A DNA stretch of 64,000 bases from positions 62,001 to 126,000 of the forward strand of contig ONCG01000003.1 in assembly GCA_900316285.1 (NCBI GenBank), given 5' to 3'. The position numbers and the translations under genes are program-made. The notes under the pieces were generated by a model that was not told where the DNA came from, ran no database searches, and saw nothing but the letters and a program-made list of their open reading frames with translations. Of the stretch, positions 27,202 through 34,977 are shown piece after piece; the stretch's first letter is position 1, and the number at the start of each line of letters is the position of its first letter. The stretch comes from an uncultured Prevotellaceae bacterium (GTDB lineage Bacteria; Bacteroidota; Bacteroidia; Bacteroidales; Bacteroidaceae).

Positions 27202-29010
27202 TTATCTATTGTTTTTAGTCCATAATTTCAAGTCTTCAAGCTTCTGCGAGCCATAATAGCTTTCATAGCTACACAGATCGTCAGCCATTACAGGAATAGA
27301 GGTCAGGACACCATCATTGGGTGTGTAGACCAAAACGAACTTAAACTGACCTACCTTCTCGCCAACTACCTTTCGCACTGAAGGAATACTGAGGTGAGGA
27401 GCTACAACGAAGCATCCAACACTTTCCATGTTCTCTTCCTTTTCCTTGTTCGAAAGGCGCTCTGCAACAAACTCTGTCAGCTGATCCTTCGTCTTGGCAT
27501 GTCCGTGGACAAAGCCAGCAATTCCATTCGTCTGATTACTCAACGACATACAAAGATCGACAATCGTGTCACGACTCAGGTTGATACCGAAACAAGCGGT
27601 GGTATGCTCTTTAGACTCAGCTAACGTATTGAAATAAGGAGTATCAGTTTCTGCTGGCGTCTCGTCACTTACTTCATATTCGCTATCAACGCTCTTTTGT
27701 GCCCATTCATACCACTCAACCAGCGAATACAATTTCTTCAAATCGTTTCTTGTATTCAGTGTCATGTCGCGGTGGTAAGTGAACACACCCGTTTCCATAG
27801 TAGGAGTCAAGGTGTCAACAACAAGAGCGGTGAGGAACTTTGGATGTTGCGGATGCTTCAACTGGTCTTGAACATTGCTGTCGGCATTACTGAAGAACAC
27901 GGTGAGACCTGGATGTGAGTGTATCCAACATGTCAAATCGTATTGCAGGTTGGTTTCGCGACGAAGTTTACGTAACAGTTCAAGAACCTTCAGTTTGATC
28001 TTTCCACCGAAATTCAGTTCATACTCATCAAATACTGCATCATCGCCAGGCAATACAATCTGCTCCAATGAGACATAGTACTCACTATTTTCTGCATCAT
28101 ATACCCAACGACCCAGCACCATGCAACCAAATTCACGGGCATTGTCAGGATCTTCCACATCCGGCAGATACATGTTAAAGATATCGACCAGACAAGAGTC
28201 CTTGATGTACATACGGCGTACGGCCGACTCATAACAGCAGTCTTCCAGATTGATCTTCATATAATGAGGATTGTCGATCACATCTTCCAGACTCTGCTTC
28301 TTCAGAATCGTTGCCGTTTTGCGACGTACCACGATGCCCGCTTCACCGCTACCAGTATTGGCCGAGCCCCTATTTACATTCGTGGGTTTGGCAACCGGGG
28401 CAGGTTTACTCTTTCTCTTTCTCATAGCACTCACGATAGCCCAAATCAGCAACAGGGCAACAATGGCGCCAACAATTCCAAGTATAGCGTTCATAGGCAA
28501 ACCGCCCAACCGGTTTTCCGGCTTAGCATTCATTTCTCTCTCTAACTGATTCAGGCTTGTTTCCAGCCTAACCAATTTGTCGTAGACAATGTTCTCCAAG
28601 CTGTCGCGGCAGGCAGTAGAATCGGTAATCTGCTTGCCGCTGTATTGCATCATAAACTGGTCGATAAGATTCCCTACTTCATCCTTTTGCTTGGTTAGTT
28701 CATCCTTCTGAGAAGAAACGAATTCCGTCAGATGGTTGTCCTCGATGTAGGCATCTCGATCCTTCCAGTTTTGGAGTTTTTCAATGTGAGCCGTCACTTC
28801 ATCATTGAGCGACTGGATAGTCGCTTCATTGAAGTATGGTATGTCTTCCACATACTGCTGGAAGTTGCCAATTACTTCTTCCATGGTAACGGGTCTCGGC
28901 ACATAACTATTACTGTAATAGTTTCGGTATTTTTTCTGTGCCTCTAATTGTATACTGGTGGCAAGCAATAGGACCACCAGGGTTACTAATACTTTAATTC
29001 TTTGCATCAT
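27202..29010 (-). CDS. Membrane-anchored JAB/JAMM metalloprotease (deubiquitinase-like)
   Basis: 602 residues. N-terminal signal sequence, periplasmic coiled-coil (about 40-165), TM at about 175-195, and cytoplasmic remainder. The JAMM domain has 'HSHPGLTVFFSNADSNVQ': His364, His366, Ser374 and Asp377 in exact HxH-x7-S-x2-D spacing, with Glu316 ('SLEQIVLPG') as probable catalytic Glu. JAMM enzymes remove ubiquitin or Ubls or trim Ubl tails. Residues about 440-602 form a second domain that looks like a diverged, catalytically dead MPN copy ('GIAGFVHGHAKTKDQ'). It would be the deconjugating or Ubl-recycling enzyme acting at the inner membrane. The stop is 3 bp from the RING-VWA start. Confidence 0.9.
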   Translation of the reverse strand: MMQRIKVLVTLVVLLLATSIQLEAQKKYRNYYSNSYVPRPVTMEEVIGNFQQYVEDIPYFNEATIQSLNDEVTAHIEKLQNWKDRDAYIEDNHLTEFVSSQKDELTKQKDEVGNLIDQFMMQYSGKQITDSTACRDSLENIVYDKLVRLETSLNQLEREMNAKPENRLGGLPMNAILGIVGAIVALLLIWAIVSAMRKRKSKPAPVAKPTNVNRGSANTGSGEAGIVVRRKTATILKKQSLEDVIDNPHYMKINLEDCCYESAVRRMYIKDSCLVDIFNMYLPDVEDPDNAREFGCMVLGRWVYDAENSEYYVSLEQIVLPGDDAVFDEYELNFGGKIKLKVLELLRKLRRETNLQYDLTCWIHSHPGLTVFFSNADSNVQDQLKHPQHPKFLTALVVDTLTPTMETGVFTYHRDMTLNTRNDLKKLYSLVEWYEWAQKSVDSEYEVSDETPAETDTPYFNTLAESKEHTTACFGINLSRDTIVDLCMSLSNQTNGIAGFVHGHAKTKDQLTEFVAERLSNKEKEENMESVGCFVVAPHLSIPSVRKVVGEKVGQFKFVLVYTPNDGVLTSIPVMADDLCSYESYYGSQKLEDLKLWTKNNR

Positions 29011-29030
29011 AAGGTCAGATTATCCTAATG

Positions 29031-30623
29031 TTACTGTTTTTTTGATGGTGTATCGCCAGACTTCTTCACTTTCTGCATACGCTTATACTTTGTAGGAATC
29101 TGGTCGTTCAACGAAGGCTTGCGCCCAGGAGTAATCGAAATCTTTGGCGCTGCATCCGTACCAGCAGCAGTTTCTGTGCCTGCCACCTGTCCCTTTCTAC
29201 CTGCTAAAATGCTACGCAGACGTTCCTTTGCAGCCTTGCTTTCTTCTGACATTGGCCTTCCCGAAGACTGACCAGGCTGAGTTGGCTGTGCCGTTTGTGC
29301 AACTTGTGCAGGCTGTGCAGGCTGTTCTGCTTGTGGGGATTGTTTACCCATAACAGACTGTCGCATTTGGTTGGTAGCTTGGTTGAGCTGCTGATTAGCC
29401 TTCTGAACCTGGCTGTTAATCTGCTGTTGCATCTCCAGTTGGGCTTTCTGCTGCATTTGCTTACCCATCTGTTCCAACGGGCCAGGCATTCCCTGGAGTG
29501 GGTTTCCCATCTGAGCCATGGGATTTGCCTTGTTTGCCATGTCCTGAATATTCCTCATCATCTGCTGTTGCATTTGTTGCTGCATCTTCTGCATTTTGTT
29601 ATTCTTGATGCCTTGCAACACTTGCTTTCCACCCATGAACAAAGCAAACAATCCACCCAAACCGCCAATAAGCCACATCATGTTTTTCTTATCCTTGCTA
29701 GCTTCGTTAGCTTGAGCTACCTGAATCGAATCCTGACGGGCCTGAGCTGCTTGAGCTGCCGCTGCTGCCTGAGCGGCAGCGGCTTGTTGGCCAGCTTCAC
29801 TCTCTTGCTCCAATTGCTGTTTCTTGTCATCGTAGGCAGCAAGCACATCGTTGATTTGCTTTGTCACTGCCTCATCGGTAACTTTGAAACGCAATTCACG
29901 CAACATTGATGCTTCGTGGGTCAGTTCTTCAGCAAACGGAACTTTTGTGGCCTTCTCCAACATCTGTCTCAATGAGTTAACGCGAATCATAGCCTCGTCA
30001 ACAGGCGAAACGCCCTCATCAACCAGTTCCTCGGTTGAGATAACTACTTCACCTTGCTGACCTTGGCTCCCAGCACCAGCACTAGAGTTAGCACTGCCAC
30101 CTCCTCCAGAAGCCTTGCTTGTTGCTTTGGCCTTGATCTTCAACACACCACACTGAGCAAACACTTTGTAATGGCGCTTTCCCTCATAGTGAGCCAAATA
30201 AAGAGGTATTGAGAGTTCTGATTTGTCAGATGCAACACTGAACTGAAGAGAAGGATTATCTTTCAGCAGATAATAACCGTCGGAAGAAGAATTGTAATGA
30301 ACATCCGACGGAACCATGAAGGCAGAAGTAGCCATGCCGTCGAACTTCACGTCGCGGTAATTGCCTGTACGGTCGAAAATGACAACTGCCACTTCGTCCA
30401 GCTTCTTAAACTTCTTCAGGTTGCCCTCACTTAATTTCTTCTGCACATTGCTAAACCGTATACCTAGTTGGTCACCACTCAGAGTCTGGTTGTAACTAAC
30501 TATAATACGATCGCCCTGCGCGGAAAAAAGTGTGTCCTTGATTTCCTTTGCAGAAACATCTACACTCCATGCCAGAAGCAAGAAGAGGGACGCACCACAA
30601 TACTTCATCCACCAGTTTGTCAT
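29031..30623 (-). CDS. Gln-rich membrane protein with secreted N-terminal domain (T6SS-linked, unknown)
   Basis: 530 residues. Signal sequence 'WWMKYCGASLFLLLAWSVDVSA'-type start (positions about 4-25); a beta-rich domain of about 150 residues with 'EVAVVIFDRTG' and 'IPLYLAHYEGKRHYKVF'; a Gly/Ser linker; helical segment; Ala/Gln-rich stretch; one TM ('MMWLIGGLGGLFALFMGG', about 318-335); and a long Met/Gln-rich cytoplasmic helix and Pro/Gln tail. The N-terminal domain is related to that of the next gene (30620-31666). It could be a trans-envelope structural element. I know no family name. It overlaps the next gene's stop by 4 bp. Confidence 0.6.
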   Translation of the reverse strand: MTNWWMKYCGASLFLLLAWSVDVSAKEIKDTLFSAQGDRIIVSYNQTLSGDQLGIRFSNVQKKLSEGNLKKFKKLDEVAVVIFDRTGNYRDVKFDGMATSAFMVPSDVHYNSSSDGYYLLKDNPSLQFSVASDKSELSIPLYLAHYEGKRHYKVFAQCGVLKIKAKATSKASGGGGSANSSAGAGSQGQQGEVVISTEELVDEGVSPVDEAMIRVNSLRQMLEKATKVPFAEELTHEASMLRELRFKVTDEAVTKQINDVLAAYDDKKQQLEQESEAGQQAAAAQAAAAAQAAQARQDSIQVAQANEASKDKKNMMWLIGGLGGLFALFMGGKQVLQGIKNNKMQKMQQQMQQQMMRNIQDMANKANPMAQMGNPLQGMPGPLEQMGKQMQQKAQLEMQQQINSQVQKANQQLNQATNQMRQSVMGKQSPQAEQPAQPAQVAQTAQPTQPGQSSGRPMSEESKAAKERLRSILAGRKGQVAGTETAAGTDAAPKISITPGRKPSLNDQIPTKYKRMQKVKKSGDTPSKKQ

Positions 30624-31666
30624 AGACTATTGATACGATTGTAGCGTTCTACGATCTTACTCTTATAATCGCCACCTTTCCTCCATTGCGCAGCATGCTT
30701 GCTACACTTGGTGTCAGTACAGCAGTTATAGAGTGCATTCACTTGTGACATCACTTTAGCCTTGGCGGCCTTGCGGTCACTACTGCTATAAATCTTTTTG
30801 TAAAGATCATCAAGCCTATGGTAGATCTGCTGAAGCGACAACCCGCAATAGCTGCACCGATGTCCACTGGCAACAGGTGCTTTATGTCTGCCGCAATCAC
30901 GTTCAACAAACTCTACACCATCCAGTTTCGACTTCAATTCCGCAAAACGGCGATAACCAGCATCATCGCTACTCCATCCATGAGAACTGATTATTTCATC
31001 AATCTTGCCCTTCATGGCATCAATGCGATTCTGATAGTCTTCTTTCTGCTTGTCAGCTGACGTGCGATGACTCTTGTTTGGGCAGATACCGGTATTTGTT
31101 ATTTCCCGAATCAGCTGTTCACACTCGGTGTTCATCTGAATATACTCGGCACTGGGTTTCAATTCTGCCTCAATATCGAGTTCTATCACCTGCTTCTCCA
31201 ACAGAATCAACGTCTTACTGCCTTTATACTTAGCGATGTAGACTGGCAGAGTGACCTTCTTGGTTGTCTCGTTCTCGACTCGCACTGAAGGTAATGACTG
31301 CTTGTCAGACGGACGCAATTGCATGACACGGCTCAACTGCTCACTGCATGGGTCAGTAATGCGCTTACCTTTTGTTCCACCGAAAGTTTTGTCAAACTTC
31401 ATTTTCGGTGAGAACTTCTTCACTTGCTTCTCTGTGTAGGAACGGTCGAACAGTATTAACACCTTTGATTCACTTAAATTCTCCATCTCGATGCTCACCT
31501 CGCCTACACCATCATCAACCTCTTTCAAGTTGACAAAGATGTTACAATACGACAAGCTAATCATCTCATTGTCGTGGTTACTACTAAGAGTAACCTTCTT
31601 TTGTTCGTCTGCCATGACGCATGTTGCCATCAGACAGAGCAAGAAACTAATCAATATCTTTTTCAT
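30620..31666 (-). CDS. Secreted Cys-rich, zinc-binding-like protein (T6SS-linked, unknown)
   Basis: 348 residues from the ATG at 31666 (MKKILISFLLCLMATCVMA), which begins a clean signal peptide; the frame also has an ATG at 31684. The N-terminal domain shares layout and phrases with the neighbouring 530-aa protein ('LPVYIAKYKGSKTLILLEKQ', 'KVLILFDRSYTEKQ'). Near residue 265 there is a treble-clef-like set, 'CGRHKAPVASGHRCSYCGL', and near the C-terminus 'CCTDTKCSKHAAQW', together enough ligands for one or two zinc sites. It is likely periplasmic. Position between E2 and the membrane protein suggests a structural or sensing role in the same assembly. Confidence 0.6.
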   Translation of the reverse strand: MKKILISFLLCLMATCVMADEQKKVTLSSNHDNEMISLSYCNIFVNLKEVDDGVGEVSIEMENLSESKVLILFDRSYTEKQVKKFSPKMKFDKTFGGTKGKRITDPCSEQLSRVMQLRPSDKQSLPSVRVENETTKKVTLPVYIAKYKGSKTLILLEKQVIELDIEAELKPSAEYIQMNTECEQLIREITNTGICPNKSHRTSADKQKEDYQNRIDAMKGKIDEIISSHGWSSDDAGYRRFAELKSKLDGVEFVERDCGRHKAPVASGHRCSYCGLSLQQIYHRLDDLYKKIYSSSDRKAAKAKVMSQVNALYNCCTDTKCSKHAAQWRKGGDYKSKIVERYNRINSL

Positions 31667-31688
31667 AGTCGTTTCTCCTATCACTTCA

Positions 31689-32342
31689 TCAAATACTCAA
31701 TGAACGTTTCTTGGGTGCCTGTGGCTCATCGCTTGGCTCAGTTGGCTTCGGTGCTGGTGGCTCAGGCTTGTCCTGCGCGAACTTTACCCAGCCATTGGGT
31801 TCACCTTCTTCACGCACCCATTCTGCCACTCCCTGATCCTCTGGATATGGATAGGTGTTCTGCGCATGATACATCTGATACTTCAGATAGCGTTCTACGC
31901 GCAATACCAAATCTTTGATGGAGGCGAGGACGCCCATCTCTTTAATCGTCAGGCACACATGCCCCTTAAAACTACCCGAATAACGGATGTTGGGGTGCCA
32001 GATATCGGAAACAAACGTAAAGATAGGATTACCATCTGCTGACGGATAGTTATTGGGCAACACCACACTCATCTTGTGCAAATCACCAAAGATGGGTTTA
32101 CGCGGTTTCTCTTCGCCTTCAACACCGATGATACTCTTGCAACGATACAAAATTTCATACTCGGTAGGCAAACCTGTTGGGGTCTTCCTGCGAATGATAT
32201 ACGACAATGAAGGCTTAAACGGGTTTGCACTTTCCCTCTTGCGCTTCTCGCAAAGTGCATCCAGGTCTTTCCACTCCAGATATAGACGTGCGTCACGACC
32301 TTTCAACTTCTGGGGATCTATTTTACTAATTGCTGGATTCAT
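31689..32342 (-). CDS. E2-like ubiquitin-conjugating enzyme (UBC fold), T6SS-linked
   Basis: 217 residues. UBC fold with 'RLYLEWKDLDAL' helix 1, 'MSVVLPNNYPSADGNPIFTF' strands, an intact HPN motif at 116-118 ('DIWHPNIR'), and candidate catalytic Cys130 in 'KGHVCLTI'. 'ASIKDLVLRVERYLKY' follows as the post-catalytic helix. The HPN Asn stabilises the oxyanion in eukaryotic E2s; here the HPN-to-Cys gap is 12 residues against 8 in UbcH5-type enzymes. The tail after about 190 is Pro/Lys-rich. It should carry the Ubl as a thioester between the E1-like enzyme and the RING-like protein. It sits 47 bp downstream of the Ubl gene. Confidence 0.88.
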   Translation of the reverse strand: MNPAISKIDPQKLKGRDARLYLEWKDLDALCEKRKRESANPFKPSLSYIIRRKTPTGLPTEYEILYRCKSIIGVEGEEKPRKPIFGDLHKMSVVLPNNYPSADGNPIFTFVSDIWHPNIRYSGSFKGHVCLTIKEMGVLASIKDLVLRVERYLKYQMYHAQNTYPYPEDQGVAEWVREEGEPNGWVKFAQDKPEPPAPKPTEPSDEPQAPKKRSLSI

Positions 32343-32389
32343 ATTTCAATTATCAATTTTCATTTGTCAATTATCAAATACAATTCCCT

Positions 32390-32716
32390 TTATCCTGCGA
32401 TAGGCACAGAAATCAGGTGCAGATGGTCCATGGGCTGGATGTCATAGTCAACCAATGCCATCTCGCGGCCGTCCTCATCCTCAAACTCCAGTACAGCAGG
32501 CTCTTCATCGCCATCCATCAGCTTGCCCAATAGATATTGAATGGGATTACCACCATTGTCCATCTTCGGCAGTTCAAACACCTGGATGATACTGTCTATC
32601 TGCTCACGAACAGTCTTGTTCGGATCAGTCACTTTCACTTCAATCTCGTCATACGCTGTACCATCGATAGTTAGCATGACGATAAACTCTTCCTGATAAA
32701 ATTCTTGATCTGTCAT
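32390..32716 (-). CDS. YukD/EsaB-like ubiquitin-like protein with C-terminal Gly
   Basis: 108 residues, acidic. Beta-grasp pattern: 'FIVMLTIDGTAYDEIEVKV', helix 'TVREQIDSIIQVFEL', 'YLLGKLMDGDEEPAVL', and the final turn-strand 'VDYDIQPMDHLHLISVP'. The protein ends in Ala-Gly (…VPIAG, then stop), so the C-terminal Gly is exposed without processing, as needed for adenylation by an E1. YukD-like Ubls near E1/E2/RING/JAB genes have been predicted by comparative genomics to be conjugated. This protein meets each visible requirement. Only one gene of this kind is present. Confidence 0.82.
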   Translation of the reverse strand: MTDQEFYQEEFIVMLTIDGTAYDEIEVKVTDPNKTVREQIDSIIQVFELPKMDNGGNPIQYLLGKLMDGDEEPAVLEFEDEDGREMALVDYDIQPMDHLHLISVPIAG

Positions 32717-32764
32717 AATGGTTATTATTGTTTATGTTTATATATGTTTGATTCTATCATCTAG

Positions 32765-33802
32765 TTACCATTCCCAAGCACCATCCTCCTGTGCGAAGTT
32801 CTCACTACGATAAAGTTCATTGCCATTCATGAATACCAACAATTGATAAGATTCCTTTGGGAAAGCTATCGGTTCTACCAGATATTCGCCCTTAATTGCA
32901 ATCTCATATTGGTTAGCACGAGTGTCTATGCGCAAAAGCACATCACTCCTACCATCGGCATTCATCATCAATAAACTATAGAAAGACTGTGGAGCCATTT
33001 GCTCATCAAACCAATAGTAGGCTGAGAGGTCATTACGTCCCTCATGCCACTTCAAGGCCAATAGTTTTGGACATCCTGCTTTATGATAATTCATTAATGC
33101 GCCATCCTGTAGCTGATCGAGTGTTCCATCAAACCGCTGATCTTTTATGCTGTCGAAATCTAAGTCATCAAAAAAGAGATCATCCTCATCATACAGTTGC
33201 CATTTCTCTCCGTCAAAATACTCTTCTAATCCTATATATCGGTAGTTAAATTGTGCTATCCAATTTTTATAATGGAGATAAGGCTTTATTCCGCTTTCAG
33301 CAATACTTCTTAAGTGTTCGTCTTCGGCAAGAGTCATATCATAAATCTCCTTTATGGCAGTAGGGGAGAGTTGACTAGATGGCAATTGTATCTTACTTGC
33401 TGATAAGACCTGTAGAAGTTCTATTTTATTCATTGAATATAACCAAACTGCTACATTCCCTTCGGGCATTAACCCGCATATAATATGTGTAAAAATAAAA
33501 GTCTCGTCGTATGCTGCTACATTACGCTCCTTCCACATTTTTTCCGCTTTCAGAATGTCTAGATTAGCGTTAAGGGAATAGCATTCCTGTTCCATCACAG
33601 ACAGCCAAGTCAACTCTATTTTATCGGGCAATGGTCGTTCGCTTACTTCTATTATCACTGTGTGAGGTCTCCCCCCCCAAGTATCGGCTAAATCATAATA
33701 AACATCACGTTGATACTTACCACAAAAAGCATTGCCTTTTAATATCTTAACGGGGTATTGGGGAAATGCACAACAAGAAATAGTATAATGACTTTTAACC
33801 AT
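32765..33802 (-). CDS. DUF2931 family protein, candidate T6SS immunity protein
   Basis: 345 residues. DUF2931 hallmarks: 'PDKIELTWLSVMEQECYSL' in the N-terminal third, 'TFIFTHIICGLMPEGNVAVWLYS' (core FIFTHIICGLMPEGNVAVWL) and a C-terminal 'YEIAIKGEYLVEPIAFPKES'. Family members are common in Bacteroidota, often beside toxin or effector genes. No signal peptide or lipobox is obvious. The gene directly abuts the upstream effector candidate (next base), the usual order effector then immunity. An eight-G run on the coding strand (33671-33678), near codon 42, could slip. AT content of this gene pair looks higher than in neighbouring tss genes, as expected for an exchangeable cassette. The immunity role is inference. 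Confidence 0.65.
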   Translation of the reverse strand: MVKSHYTISCCAFPQYPVKILKGNAFCGKYQRDVYYDLADTWGGRPHTVIIEVSERPLPDKIELTWLSVMEQECYSLNANLDILKAEKMWKERNVAAYDETFIFTHIICGLMPEGNVAVWLYSMNKIELLQVLSASKIQLPSSQLSPTAIKEIYDMTLAEDEHLRSIAESGIKPYLHYKNWIAQFNYRYIGLEEYFDGEKWQLYDEDDLFFDDLDFDSIKDQRFDGTLDQLQDGALMNYHKAGCPKLLALKWHEGRNDLSAYYWFDEQMAPQSFYSLLMMNADGRSDVLLRIDTRANQYEIAIKGEYLVEPIAFPKESYQLLVFMNGNELYRSENFAQEDGAWEW

Positions 33803-34915
33803 TTATTCTTGAAAATTATTTACATATTGATACATTAGACCTCCAACAAACTCTATATCATCGACCACATCGCCCACTCTATTAACCCGATGCAATTTAA
33901 CGGCCGAACCTCCAAGTTTCGTGGCTCCACTAAGCACTCTAACAGCACTCCCCCAAGGTACTATCAGAGCTGCATCGACTAACACAAGTCCTATATGTTT
34001 AGCAATGTTTGTTTCTCCTAAATACTCTTCTTCGTATTTTGCTTGTGCCATATGCAATGTAGCACTTGCTGCTACAGTTCCAGCCCCCATAGTTACACTT
34101 ACAGCAACTGCAACACCTGCGGGAGGACAAGCAACGATGAGCACCGCAGTTGTTACAACACTCAAGAAAATACCTACACCTGCTATCACTTTACTTGAAC
34201 GATTTAACGACTCTCCCTTGGCCCTAGCCAGCTCTTCCCGCCTAGCTTCTTCTTTACGTCTGTTTTCTTCCTCAACAGTATCATAGTGGACCGCCATTAA
34301 ATCTAGCATCGCCACATAGTCTACTTGAAACGTCCATCCGTTATTCTTAAACTCTTCTAACTCATATCTATAATTAATAAGTTGATTGTAAAAGTCCTGA
34401 TAGGCATGTGAAGAATTCTTAGTATTAATTCTAGAATGGCCAAAGATGTCGCATAGTGCATTAGCAAAAAGCATCAAGGGCTCATAAGCGGCTATCGACA
34501 ACTTAACTTTTCCTTCCTCAGAACTATAATCGCCCCCAGGAGCGACAGAAATCATCATCTTTTTCTTTAGATAAGCCTTGATTCTTTCAATCGCCTTATC
34601 AACATATGATAAAAGATCATCAACGGAATCTGTAACCAAGTTTTTTTTTGCATCGAAATGCAAATCACTAAAATCAAAAAAAATCAGCTCATCATATTTG
34701 TTATTTGTATTTCCTTCTTTTCTGACAAGGTTCGTTTTCATATGCCACTTTCCATCATGGGGTACATCATGAAATGACTTCTCCATTTGCGACACCGAAA
34801 AAGGTGCAAAGACTATCTTATAGCTGAGTGTAAGGGGCGCTTTCTTTAATTGCTCCTTCTTTGGTTCTTGCTCAGGTGAAGGTCTCTGGCTGGCTTGTGC
34901 TCCGTCTCCTCCCAT
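33803..34915 (-). CDS. Candidate T6SS effector with hydrophobic membrane-active C-terminal region
   Basis: 370 residues. The N-terminal segment is Gln/Pro/Lys-rich; the central region is globular (about 30-235). Two or three hydrophobic helices lie at about 243-292 ('IAGVGIFLSVVTTAVLIVAC', 'AGVAVAVSVTMGAG') and 308-330 ('IGLVLVDAALIVPWG'). There is no signal peptide. The hydrophobic hairpins look like colicin-type or pore-forming toxin segments. It lies between a PAAR-like tip gene and a DUF2931 gene, typical of cargo. An A9 tract on the coding strand (about 34639-34648) is a potential slippage site. I do not recognise a named toxin family. Confidence 0.6.
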   Translation of the reverse strand: MGGDGAQASQRPSPEQEPKKEQLKKAPLTLSYKIVFAPFSVSQMEKSFHDVPHDGKWHMKTNLVRKEGNTNNKYDELIFFDFSDLHFDAKKNLVTDSVDDLLSYVDKAIERIKAYLKKKMMISVAPGGDYSSEEGKVKLSIAAYEPLMLFANALCDIFGHSRINTKNSSHAYQDFYNQLINYRYELEEFKNNGWTFQVDYVAMLDLMAVHYDTVEEENRRKEEARREELARAKGESLNRSSKVIAGVGIFLSVVTTAVLIVACPPAGVAVAVSVTMGAGTVAASATLHMAQAKYEEEYLGETNIAKHIGLVLVDAALIVPWGSAVRVLSGATKLGGSAVKLHRVNRVGDVVDDIEFVGGLMYQYVNNFQE

Positions 34916-34977
34916 AGTGAAACTGTGATGAAATGACTAATTCAAAAAAAAAAGCAGACTTATAGGAATTGGATACT
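34916..34977. other. Short AT-rich spacer
   Basis: Contains a 12-A run near 34944 and no gene; a possible cassette boundary between the PAAR-like and effector genes. Confidence 0.4.
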
